From: Laburnicola sp. R22_1
Lineage: Eukaryota > Ascomycota > Dothideomycetes > Pleosporales > Didymosphaeriaceae
Reading direction: 5' to 3'
Assembly (NCBI GenBank): GCA_014281115.1
Contig: JACONQ010000002.1
Span: forward strand, 4,216,001 to 4,280,000
DNA: 64,000 nucleotides
Positions 36,373 through 45,986 of the stretch are shown here, piece by piece. The notes below the pieces were generated by a model, which saw nothing but the letters and a program-made list of their open reading frames with translations, searched no databases and was not told where the DNA came from. Positions within the stretch are counted from its first letter, which is position 1; every line of letters begins with the position of its first letter. A program made the translations under genes and the position numbers.

Positions 36373-38563
36373 GTGAAGCTGGAGTCCTCGACGCCGCCGC
36401 CTCTCTGCCACTCGCCCATTGCCAGCGACCGCGGGCGCGAATCCACTGCAGAGACCACGCCTATCAGCACACCCGTCGACCAGACCTTCGCCTCACCGCA
36501 CCTTGGCCGCCCCCGGAAGGACGACCCCCTCTATTTCTCGTGGCATCGCAAGCCACGCGAGCTCGCCGCTTCGCCGGGCCTGCCGCTCGAGTCCGATCTC
36601 CTGTTCGAGGACCCGGGCGACTGCAGCTTCCCGCTGTTCCCAGACAGCCCGCCACAGCACCCGCCCACGCATCTGCGAGACATGGCACAAGCAGCGTCGC
36701 CAATCGACATTGCGACGCCCCCGCGCTTCGGCTCCAACTCCCCGCAGAACCAGACGTCCAACCTCACCTCTGCACTGCGCGAGGCCGGCGCGGGCCGTGA
36801 CCCGAATGCCGCCGCAAGTCATCATGGCCTCAACGGCACCGACTTCCAGCGTCCCAGCCTCGGCGCCCGCCATGACTCGATCCCCGGCCTCGGCGGCTCC
36901 TTCTACGGCAGCGGCGCGCGACCCATCTCGATGAAAGACAGGCCGCGCCGTGAGAGCAACACCATGAACAGCCTCGTCAACGGCCTGAGCTGGGGCGGCG
37001 TATCCGTCGGCTCCTGGATCCGCGATGAGTAAGTTTTTAGCTGCACACGACGCCGTACCAGCCCGTCAGCGCCCGGCTAAATGCATCGCTAACCATTGCC
37101 AGCATCCTCATGACCGGGACTTCGCCCGCCGCCTTCAACAACCAGTCCCCCTCGTATCACTCATCGTCGTACCTTCCCAAGCTCGAGGCGAATTTTATGA
37201 AGGACTTTGCTTGCTGCGGACTGACGCTTGCGTCGCTGCACGACTTGCTGCAGCATTTCGAAGAGGTCCACGCTGGCGCACCGCCCTCGCGCACTTCACA
37301 GCCGGGCCAAACCGGTCTGCCACCCACCACTGGCGCTTCGAGTGCTGGTATTACGCCCGGTCAGACACAGACGCAGGGTGAGCCTGCCACGCACACACAG
37401 CTCGGCTTCCATCCCCGGTCCGGTTCCGTAGGCGGATTTCGCCCCCAGCGGCTAGGATCGGATGGCTTCAACCGGACAAACCTATCAACTGTACAGGACA
37501 TGGATACGATGGAAGATATGGAAATGGATGACCTAGGCGACGGTCTTGCAACCATAGAAGAGGCGCCCTCGGCCTTTAATAGCCAGCAGTCGCAGTTCAA
37601 CCAGAACCAGAGCCAGCTGCAGCCTCTGAACGTCAACGGCGCAAACACCATGTCCAACCACCAGGGCTTGCGAACATCTACGCCTTCTACCCCGGCTGCC
37701 TCACAACAATTCAACCTACCAAACAACCCCACTGTTTCCTCGGTGAACACGCCTACCATGGGCACCGCGCCGATACCGAACGCGCACAACCTGGCATCGC
37801 CCGAGTCTTCGCATCCTAGCACTCCGGCGGAGCTAGATATGGACTTCCTAAACACCTTCAACCAACCGATGATGGGTATTCCGGGAATGGACATGAACTT
37901 TGGAAACACGGCCTTCGGCAATGGCATGCCTGGTTTTGATGGCACAATCGATCAACCGGGAAAGCGCCTCTTCAGCAAGCAGGGCGCTGGTCTCAGCCAA
38001 CAACAACTACAGGCGGCTTTCAAGAACTACCAGCTAGGCAATGGCGATCAGAGTGACCTGGCGAAGAGGTTGAGAGAGCAAGCGCTCATGAACGGTGCCA
38101 ACGTGCCGCAGTTTCCGTTTCCCGAAGAAGTCAAGCCCTTCAGGTGTCCGGTTATTGGCTGCGAGAAAGCGTACAAGAATCAGAATGGTCTAAAGTACCA
38201 CAAGCAAGTAAGTTTACGCGCCCCATCCCACCCACTCTTGTACTAACACAGGTGTAGCACGGTCATCAGAACCAGCAGCTGAAGGAGAACGAAGACGGCA
38301 CCTTCTCGATAGTGGACCCGCTCACCTCGATACCTTACCCCGGCACCGTTGGCATGGAGAAGGAAAAACCATATCGATGCGAGATGTGCGGCAAGCGGTA
38401 CAAGAACCTTAATGGTCTAAAGTACCACCGTGCGCATTCACCCAAATGCAACCCGGAACTTCTGGGTGCTCAGTTCAGCCAACTGCCTGCCCTGCAGGGT
38501 TTGAACGTCGGTGCGAATGTCGCCGGCGCTGGCATGACCGGAATGGACAACTCTATGTTTTAA
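36373..38563 (+). CDS. C2H2 zinc-finger transcription factor, SFP1-like
   Basis: A nuclear regulator resembling yeast Sfp1, which controls ribosome biogenesis and growth. Three exons fit in phase: to 37,028, 37,103-38,207 and 38,258-38,563, with GTAAGT donors and CTAAC branch sites. The first part is Ser/Pro-rich and disordered. Exon 2 carries an atypical Cys-rich finger (FACCGLTLASLHDLLQHFEE) and a long Gln/Asn-rich region. The end has two paired fingers: FRCPVIGCEKAYKNQNGLKY, with its final histidines completed across the second intron, and YRCEMCGKRYKNLNGLKYH. This split-finger arrangement is typical of SFP1. The 5' end is unresolved: the frame is open from 36,271 but has no ATG before 36,682. 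An upstream exon is likely (a CTAAC plus CAG acceptor lies at 36,266-36,277). Confidence 0.82.
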
Positions 38564-39180
38564 ACATTTGGCCAGGTGCAATATCTTCTACCGCATCGCT
38601 TACCGCCCTATTACGGCTCCCATCCTACCTGATACCCCACAGTCGGTCGCCGACATCTGCACGGCGTTTTTTTTTTTTGCTCAGTTATAGACTTGACTTG
38701 GTTCATTTGATTCGGATTGGTCTTTTTTGGCGTACCGGCATGATCCAAAAGTTACGATCGGCATCACTTCCTTGCATTTGGCTTTGGCGCTCCTTGGTGT
38801 TGCACACGATAGCCCTACCAAGAACAGCGACAAGCTGAACTCTTGGATATGGTGCCTTGTGCATGATTATTACCTTTCGTGTACATCTCTTGAGCCGCAT
38901 CCTTTTTGACCAGTAAAGCCGCTGGTATGACGATTCGATGTGCATTTGAGAGGTGTTCTGAGCGGTCCATTGCTTTCGCGGTCCTTGGCGCGGTGGTTAT
39001 ATCCTGTTCGTCGTCTGTTTATTTAGACTTAGCTAGGCTGGTGTCTTCTCTTCTTGTCAACTGATGGACAAAAGTTAGAACGAAGTATGCTTATGCGCTG
39101 CTCGTCAGATACAACACTCCGCATATTGGCGGTTCCCCTTGCGTATTGACTCCGGGTTTCATCACCTGCTCTAGAGGTAT
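38564..39180. other. 3' region of the SFP1-type gene and spacer
   Basis: Non-coding, with a T run at 38,668-38,678. I recognise no further gene. The last 15 bases (39,166-39,180) are one half of the target duplication of the following repeat. Confidence 0.5.
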
Positions 39181-39511
39181 TGAAGATCTTCGTCGTGCTA
39201 AGATTCTAACTAAGGTCGAATCCGCACCATACACAGAGAGGAGTAAAATAGGAGGTACTAAAACCTAGTACCTAGTATATAGTAGTAGTAACAAAATATA
39301 TACAAAATAACAATAATTTTATTATTAACGTTCTACTTAGTAGTATTAGCAATAGTAATTAATAAATAGTCTAGTAGTTGCTATTATAATTATTGTTGTT
39401 ATTGTTGTAGCAAAAAATGTTATTAAAGAAATTATCGATTACGTAACACGGTGGTTGGTTAAACAGCCGGCCTGGGATCACGTGACATTACGGATTGACC
39501 CTGGGGGAGAA
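39181..39511 (+). mobile_element. Retroposon-like short element, 331 bp, intact copy
   Basis: Flanked by a perfect 15-bp direct repeat, CTGCTCTAGAGGTAT, at 39,166-39,180 and 39,512-39,526. The element runs from TGAAGATCTTCGTCG to GACCCTGGGGGAGAA. Near its left end is AAGGTCGAATCCGCACC, resembling a tRNA T-arm/B-box followed by an acceptor stem. The middle is AT-rich with GTA/ACA repeats. A second copy (interrupted) lies reversed at 56,104-58,308 with its own 14-bp duplication, and a short fragment is at 16,467. Long target duplications, no terminal inversions and no coding capacity suggest a SINE-like retroposon; no A-box is clear. Confidence 0.75.
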
Positions 39512-39694
39512 CTGCTCTAGAGGTATATATCTGCTAGTCTTCTGTTGACTCCTGCGTATGCCAACCTGTTGCCCTGGTTATACAAGCAATGAATGGCTCT
39601 ACTCTATATTTCACTCCCTCTCTCTTACTACATGTATTTTCGGCGTTGTGATGTATGATGGTTTCAACAACGACAAGGATTGAGTTCGGTGATA

Positions 39695-41174
39695 CGGAGG
39701 TGCCTTTCAAAAGTTCTGTCTGCCAAGGAAAGCCACAACGCCACCAAAACGCCACATATTGCTGATCTATCTAACTCGCTTTTCTCCTCTCCCTTCAAGG
39801 TACTCATTGCCACCTTTAAGCTTAATAATCTTAGGGATATGTTCAACAATACGCTCAATCCAAGCTTGTATCTTTAATTAAGGGAGGTCTCGCCAGCATC
39901 TCTCCCACGCCTTAATACCCTCTGCTCTTGATTAAGGAGCTCCCTTCTTTGTAGTCTCTCTCTTCATATAGAACCAGCATGGCTCAATGCAGTTGCAGTC
40001 TGGTGAGTTGCCACACCAGAGCAACTTTGTGACCTTATACAGACTGTACACTGTATCCTGATAGTGGTGTGCATGCGCAGGTGCCTTATCCTCTATCACC
40101 ACAGTCTGTGGCCTATCCTTCATACACTCCTGCGCGAAGGGCAGAAGCTTAGGGATAAGAACGCACGTCTGGTATCGCCACCAATCAATGCCTCCACCAG
40201 AGCTGCGTACGAGCTTGCCATTCTTGGCTGTCCATTTCCATTGAGGTTTCTTGCCTGGCTTGTTGCGTAGTCCTGTCCTCCTCATGGCTGTGTTCAGCTC
40301 CCACTCATCTCGCATCAAAGGCTCGAGCTCAGCGTTCAGCTCACTGATCCTTTGAGCAGCTATCTGCTTCTCTACCTTAGTCTCTGGCTTGTAGACATAG
40401 CAAGGACCCTTCTTGTCGTACGTAAAGCAGCCCCAGAACATGAACTCAGAGTATCCCTTCCATCTCTCACGTATACAGCTCTTGACTACGCGCTCCTCAG
40501 GTCTCCTCCATATTCTGTATCCACCACAGCGATGACCAAGAACAACAGAAGTCTCATCTGTCCATATAACGTTCTTCCAATCCTCAAGCGTCCAAGTAAC
40601 GTGCTCAAGCGCCCACTTCAATCTCTCAGTCCTCATCTTCTGTGTCAACCCAGGCTTCCTCGTTGGCTTTGTCTTGTGGTATCCAGCCTCTCTCAAGACT
40701 CGCCAGACAGTAGTAGCTGAGAGATCTATCCCTCGCAGACTAAGCCCACCAGCTACGTCAGCGCAGGTCTTTTCACGTCCATATCTGTCGCGGCATACTT
40801 ATTGTAATACCTCCTCCTTGACCTCCTGCGTCTGTTTGGATGGGCGCCTAGAGCGAGGAGCGTCTTGAACGTGGTGTGGGAGGACCTTGAGAGGCAGAAC
40901 GTTGGGCTCGAAGCCAGCAGCAATAGCTCGGCTGTAGATACGATCAATTGTGCGTGGTTTAATGCCAGTGAGCTCTGAGACTTAAGAGGTTGACTTGCCA
41001 ACAGATAGTAATTTAAGAGTAACAACAAGAGTACGCGTATACACGTCAGTATTGGGGGCCATGGTTGATCAGAAGAGAGATCAGATTGCTCCTATCTCAA
41101 GTATTTTAGTGCCAAGAGCTGGGCGTTGTGGTGGCGCTTTTAGCGTCAGACAGAACTTTTGAAAGGCACCTCCG
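39695..41174 (-). mobile_element. Tc1/mariner-type DNA transposon, 1,480 bp
   Basis: Identical 28-bp terminal inverted repeats (outer end CGGAGGTGCCTTTCAAAAG) lie at 39,695-39,722 and 41,147-41,174, flanked by TA at 39,693-39,694 and 41,175-41,176. The interior has one transposase frame on the minus strand with four stop codons. It lies about 170 bp after the retroposon-like element, in the spacer downstream of the SFP1-type gene. Confidence 0.93.
39767..41062 (-). pseudogene. Tc1-like DDE transposase with four nonsense codons
   Basis: A 432-codon frame starting MAPNTDVYTRTLVV (ATG at 41,062). An N-terminal HTH (VSELTGIKPRTIDRIYSRAI) is followed by SATTVWRVLREAGYHKTKPT. The catalytic core has VIWTDETSVVLG, TVVIEDKAPAHAHHY and GNSPDCNCIEPCWFYMK, i.e. 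D, D and E in the expected order. TAA codons interrupt it after KSTS, after EEVLQ, after KKGAP and after WRDLP. At least two of these fit CAA-to-TAA transitions, as expected from mild RIP. No frameshift was needed to read it through. Confidence 0.9.
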
Positions 41175-41176
41175 TA

Positions 41177-42253
41177 CACACGGTCGCGATGCTCGTTGCG
41201 AGGCACAACAATTATCACTAGTCTATGACGAACTATTCCATGCTTCACATTGCATCACACTACATAACGTACCTATCCTAATACTAAGCCCTAGCCCCCC
41301 GCCAAATGGAGTCCCTTCCTCTACTACTCGCAACACAACACACCTGCCACGCACTCTTCCCTTTCCCGCAAAATCACAATTCCGATCCCTTTCACAAACG
41401 CGACTCATTGCCACCCTGCTGCTGGGCCCGACCGTCGACGTCGTGCGCACGCACGGTGCATGCCGTTGGCCAAGTAGGGCTTTCGGTCCCTCCGACCGCC
41501 GATGATGTCCCGCGCTGTGTATCCCCGTTACGACTTTGTGGTTGCGCTACGGTCTACCCTGTCCCCACGCACGTCTCACGTCTCGCTACCGGAAGTGGAA
41601 GTCGGATCCTCGGCGGTTGGTGGGCTTGCTGGGAAGATGGCTGTAAGCAGGATGGATGGATGGTCGGCCGATGGGAAGCGTGGTCGTCCAAGCTGTTGGT
41701 GGCGCGGATTGCCACTGGATTTGGGAACGGAGTTGGGATGACGCGATAGGTGTGACGTTGATGCGGTCGGTCATGCTACAGGGGCTGGGGCTGGTTGGGG
41801 ATGGGTTGCTGGATCGAATGGGGGAGTGAGGCTCTGTGCTGAGGTAGGGTGGGATTGGCTCGGGCGGAGGGAAGTCGGGGGTTCGTGTTGGTTGGATGGG
41901 AAGATGCGCCGAGGAGATGGATCGTGAGATCAATGGTGAGGCCGTGCGTACTTGTTTTCTGTTGACTGTAAAGTAACATCATCTTTATTCTATATGTGAC
42001 GTTATTCAATCTACCTACCTAAGTACGGTAGGACGACAAAGGCTTTCATCCCAAATGTTATCACAAAAAAAGCAGGCCTGCTCAGTAAACAAAAGAAGCG
42101 TAAAATGGTTGATCACAAAAATTGCGCGCTATCCTGCTATCCTACATAGTCGCGTAATAATAGTCAAGATACGTACATTTGGTGTTTGTATTGTCCATCC
42201 TGGGGTAACACGAAAATCAGACTTCTACGCTTATCCTGTGTACATGGTATCCG
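41177..42253. other. Intergenic region with one family-A repeat fragment
   Basis: No supported gene. The only feature is the repeat fragment at 41,995-42,110. Confidence 0.5.
41995..42110. repeat. Family-A repeat fragment in the gene-rich compartment
   Basis: Contains GGTAGGACGACAAAGGCTTT, an ATCCCAAATGTTATCACAAAAAAAGCAGG block and CAAAAGAAGCGTAAAATGGT, the same block order as the dispersed family-A repeats, starting with a GTGACGTTATTCAATCTACC end. It is less RIP-mutated than the copies before 19,300. Confidence 0.65.
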
Positions 42254-43246
42254 TTAGACAACCACATACTTTCCAGCCGTCCGCTCCACCAATTCCCTCA
42301 CCTCCTCATTCCTCACCTCCCTCTCAACATCCTCAAACGCGAACACCCCAAACTCATGCACACTCGGCACCTACCCAACCCCGCAATCCCCCACAAAAGC
42401 CTCAAACCTCCCCAACTTCACCGGCAGCCCCAACAACCTAGGAAACACCTCCTCCACCTTCTTCCCAATAACCTGAAACGCCCATCCATGGCCCCCACCC
42501 ACATAATCCCTCACCCAACTCCGACACATCCAGCACGGATACTGCTGCAAAAAAACATGAATACTCTCATGCACAAGCGTACTGATAAAATCGAGGGCAA
42601 CGTAGTCTCCGAAGTCGCGCGCGGTTCGCCGCGGGTTCATGAGGATACGGGGGCCTTTGAGGAATGGGATGCCTGGTTTAGCGCGGCCTAGGGTGTCGGG
42701 TGGGAGGGAGGTAGTCCAGTGGAATTTCGACCGCGCGATGGCACCTCCGAAGAAGACGACGGAGATGCATGTCCAGAGGAGGTGCATTTCGTGGGCGGGG
42801 AGGAGCCTGGCGCCGTCCGGGGTGGCGTATGTGCGGGTTATATCTTTCCAGTGGCGGGTGCGCCATTCGTTGAAGACGGTGCGGGCGCGGAGTTGCTCGT
42901 CGTTCAAGCGGTCTCGAGGCTGGTCGAAGTAGGTGATTATTGTGCGGACGAGATGTGTGCCTTCTGGGGGCCAGGCTGTGCGGGAGGTTAGTTTTGGAGG
43001 CGCGAAGACGGTGTTTCCGAAGCGGTTGGTTGTGAGATTTTTGTGGAGGGGGATTTTGAAGTGCGGTCTGAGGAGGCAGTTGAGGGTTTTGGAGCGGGTG
43101 GGGTTGCAGGTGTCGCAGGGACATTTTTTGTTTGTGGTGTGAACGAGGGTGGAGAGCTCTTGGACGGTGGTGGGGAGAGGGTAGTGGGTGGTGCGGTTGC
43201 GGAGGGTTGCGAGCTTCTGGCGGGTGGAGTGTGGGGTTTTGCCCAT
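42254..43246 (-). CDS. SprT-like zinc metalloprotease family protein, paralogue 1 (truncated by TAG)
   Basis: ATG at 43,246; the frame is open to a TAG at 42,371-42,373 (291 residues) and then continues coding-like for about 38 more codons (VPSVHEFGVFAFEDVERE) to a TAA at 42,254. The N-terminal half has a CPCDTCNP motif (C-x-C-x2-C). The C-terminal half has LVHESIHVFL (HExxH at residues 226-230), then YPCWMC (C-x2-C) and GGGHGWAFQ, which supplies a third zinc-binding His as in SprT/Spartan domains. Two paralogues lie nearby at 43,791-44,896 and 54,703-55,789. The comparison suggests the TAG shortens the original C-terminus. Known SprT-like proteins act on DNA-protein crosslinks, but no DNA-binding domain is visible here, so the function is unknown. 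Confidence 0.72.
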
Positions 43247-43790
43247 GGGCGCATATGTGGGTGTGGGAATGAGGACTTTGTGGAGATCGATAGCGGAGTC
43301 ATTTTTGGTGTTGATGTGTCGAGCGTTGGGTCAAACGCTTAGCGTTTACGCGCATGTTGGGTCAGTGAAGGGTGATGTTGCATTCCATTGTCGATGAATG
43401 AGAACTACTAGTGCAGTATATATACCACATGCGCATCGAATGCCATTTTGATTCTAAGGGGACCTTTCCTTATTTTGGTAAGCACGATCTAGCACAAGTC
43501 TCGTGATCTCTCACTGAGCGTTTGACCTTCGTTCATTTGCGCGACGATTCCATCTGAAGTGTTGGCAATGCAAACTAGGTGAACGGCTTGGCGTGTGCAT
43601 TAGAAGGCTTTACAAGAACTCCAATCCGCACTTGATATGCTATGTGATTACGTGTCTACCAAACAAAGTGTCAGTTTTCCGCCATACCACAAACGACCAA
43701 ATGAACCAAGCGTTTGGCAAAACCAAGTATATATCCATGGAAACCCACAGACCCAGCAGTGAGAAGAATAAGCTCCATTATTATCAAACC

Positions 43791-44896
43791 ATGGCTGACC
43801 CTGTGCAGATGGACGAAACAGAACGAGAAAGGGCACAAGAGGACAGGTGGACCGAATCAGGACTCAACAGGAGGTTAGGGAACAGGTTATAGATGAAAGA
43901 TGGGCTTGCGACTGCCATGAATGTGAACCCACTAGATACTTCGATTCCCGATGCCGACGAGATCACCAGGAAACCGACATTGTTGTTGAACAAGGGGAAC
44001 GACCGACGCTGAAAAGAAGAGCTAATACAGGACAAGGCGACCCATCATATGAAGCATTGCATCTAGCACGAGCTGCCATTTCATCGATCGACCGACCAGA
44101 AGAACACATGCATTGAGCACAACAAGAATCCTTAAGAGATTTCCGAAGACTCGTCGCAGAAGACAATATTATCGACAAGTTCAACCAAGCCGATGCATCC
44201 CAGTCGCTAGATGTGCCAAAAATGCAGACCCTGATCACGTTATTCAACAACATCTTCTTCATCGGTGCGCTTTCTCCAATATCGTTTTTCTGGGACAATA
44301 CGCTTAGGATACATCGTGCTGTGGGTTGCACCACACGGGTCAGCGATCCAGAGGTCCATCGGCAGTTTCAGGTAATAAGGCTTCACCCCACAACGAAAGC
44401 GTATGGGTCTCGCAATCCGGCGGCTACAGAACGAATAGGCACCCTTCTTCATGAGATGACTCATGCATTCCTTTGGGAGTACACTTGCAAGGAATGTCCC
44501 ACCTTCGCGACGAATTCTGCAGGAAACCATGGTCGTTCTTGGCAACTGCTTTCCAAAACCATCGAGGACCGTACCATGAGGTTACTTGGGATAGAAACAC
44601 ATTTCGGCAGACTAAGCTCGTTAGCAGGTGATCTGGATGAACGTAGAGAGACTTTGACGAAGCAGCTACGGAGTTTAGCTCGACCCAGCGGCAGCGTGTA
44701 TCCATTTCCACAACTGGATGTTCCTTCTCATTCTGGCAACCCAGACCAGTCCTCTTCAGATTCTGGACAGGATATATCTCCAGACGGGGATCTCTACCGT
44801 TCCCAGGTGCACATGTCTTTACCAATGTTTAGACCTACGACAGCAATGCCTAGCAAGCACGACCTGAAACAGTGGGGCTTTTGGGAATTGCGATGA
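43791..44896 (+). pseudogene. SprT-like metalloprotease family protein, paralogue 2 (disrupted)
   Basis: The homologous frame runs from about 43,799 to 44,896 with one in-frame TGA at 44,114-44,116, between EEHMH and AQQESLRDF. Before it lies WACDCHECEP (the C-x-C-x2-C motif). After it come LFNNIFFIGALSP, LLHEMTHAFLWEY with HExxH, CKECP, and GNHGRSWQ with the third His. The only plausible ATG, at 43,791 (MADPVQMDETERERAQ), is in another frame, so an additional frame change between 43,800 and 43,890 is likely. The C-terminus extends past the other paralogues with a Ser/Pro-rich tail. No GT-AG intron removes the TGA. It lies divergently 544 bp from paralogue 1. I treat it as a probable pseudogene. 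Confidence 0.65.
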
Positions 44897-45541
44897 TCGA
44901 TGAGCGTTCCTCTTCTAGACCAAAGGTAGGTGTCATAGTCATGTAGTCTACCTATCAGTTTTTTGACGGTGTTACCAATAGCAATTTTGGGATTTGATGA
45001 AGTTCTGTACCAGTCGCTGGTCGTGAATCTCACTGAGGGCGAGATGTGGCAATTTACGGGACCATTATTTTGTAACAAGAGACCATTCTTTGTCAAATCA
45101 TGGGTTCACAACCAATGTTATTATTGATGGTCTTTTCGCATATAATCTTGTATGGGCAAGCCACAGTCTTTCAACGGCGTGACTAGAGCAATAGACGGTA
45201 GAGTCCACGTGAGTGTGAGCAAAAGGTGTCGATGATCTGTTCAGTTGGATTTTAACGTCGCGACTGACACGTAAGAGACTAATGAATGATTGCTGCCGAT
45301 ACGCGTCAGTGACGACAAACGATATGTTACCCTCATCTAGCCTGAGTCACTGTCCAATGAATTGCGAGTGGAACGGAATTATACTATACACGCACACGAA
45401 ACCCTTGAAGTGGTTTAGTCGCCTCAGGAGTCCTAATGGTAACATCCACTAACGCTGAATTTTTTAATAATATTCCCTAAGGCTTTGACAGAAATTTTAA
45501 TTATAGATATTATATACCTTTTTACGCTCTTTTTGATTACT
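44897..45541. other. Intergenic
   Basis: No gene recognised. The last part is AT-rich and leads into the palindromic element. Confidence 0.5.
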
Positions 45542-45734
45542 AAGCGGGGGCTCTGCTTTTTATGTTATGTTATTTAAGATGATAGCCTTTGTCGTCCTAC
45601 CCCTAGGTAGATTAATTTAACACCACATTATTATATAATATCTATGTGTGGTGTTAGTTTAATCCACCTAGGGGTAGGACGACAAAGGCTATCATCTTAA
45701 ATAACATAACAAAAAAAGCAGAGCCCCCTGCTTA
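45542..45734. repeat. Palindromic (fold-back) family-A element
   Basis: Two arms of about 86-89 bp, 45,542-45,627 and 45,646-45,734, are nearly exact reverse complements. Each holds GGGGGCTCTGCTTTTT, TTATTTAAGATGATAGCC, TTTGTCGTCCTACCCCTAGG and a GTGGTGTTA-type end facing the central 18-bp AT-rich loop. The same design occurs at 18,985-19,215. The transcript could form a long hairpin. It is non-coding. Confidence 0.85.
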
Positions 45735-45986
45735 ATATACTACATAAAACTTAGTAAACTACTTAATAGATCTGCATTAAAGATCTCTTGTCATCCGTTT
45801 TTCAGACATGTGAAACTTGGGCAAGCATGAAAGGAGAAGGGTAGGGATGATCTCCGTCTTGTTAAGCAGCATTGAATCCATGCTTGAGAATCGTGCTGGT
45901 CTGACTGCTGCCTGATAGCTAGTTGGAGGGTTTCCAACTCTTGGTATCTTCGTTTTGATCTTCCAAGCTCTGTCGTGTCAGCAGCG

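Noticed and set aside
35913..36800. 295-codon Pro/Arg/Ala-rich frame overlapping the SFP1-type gene
   Set aside because: Its composition is typical of an out-of-frame reading of GC-rich leader and exon sequence; the zinc-finger frame is the real one, although part of this leader could hold a first exon.
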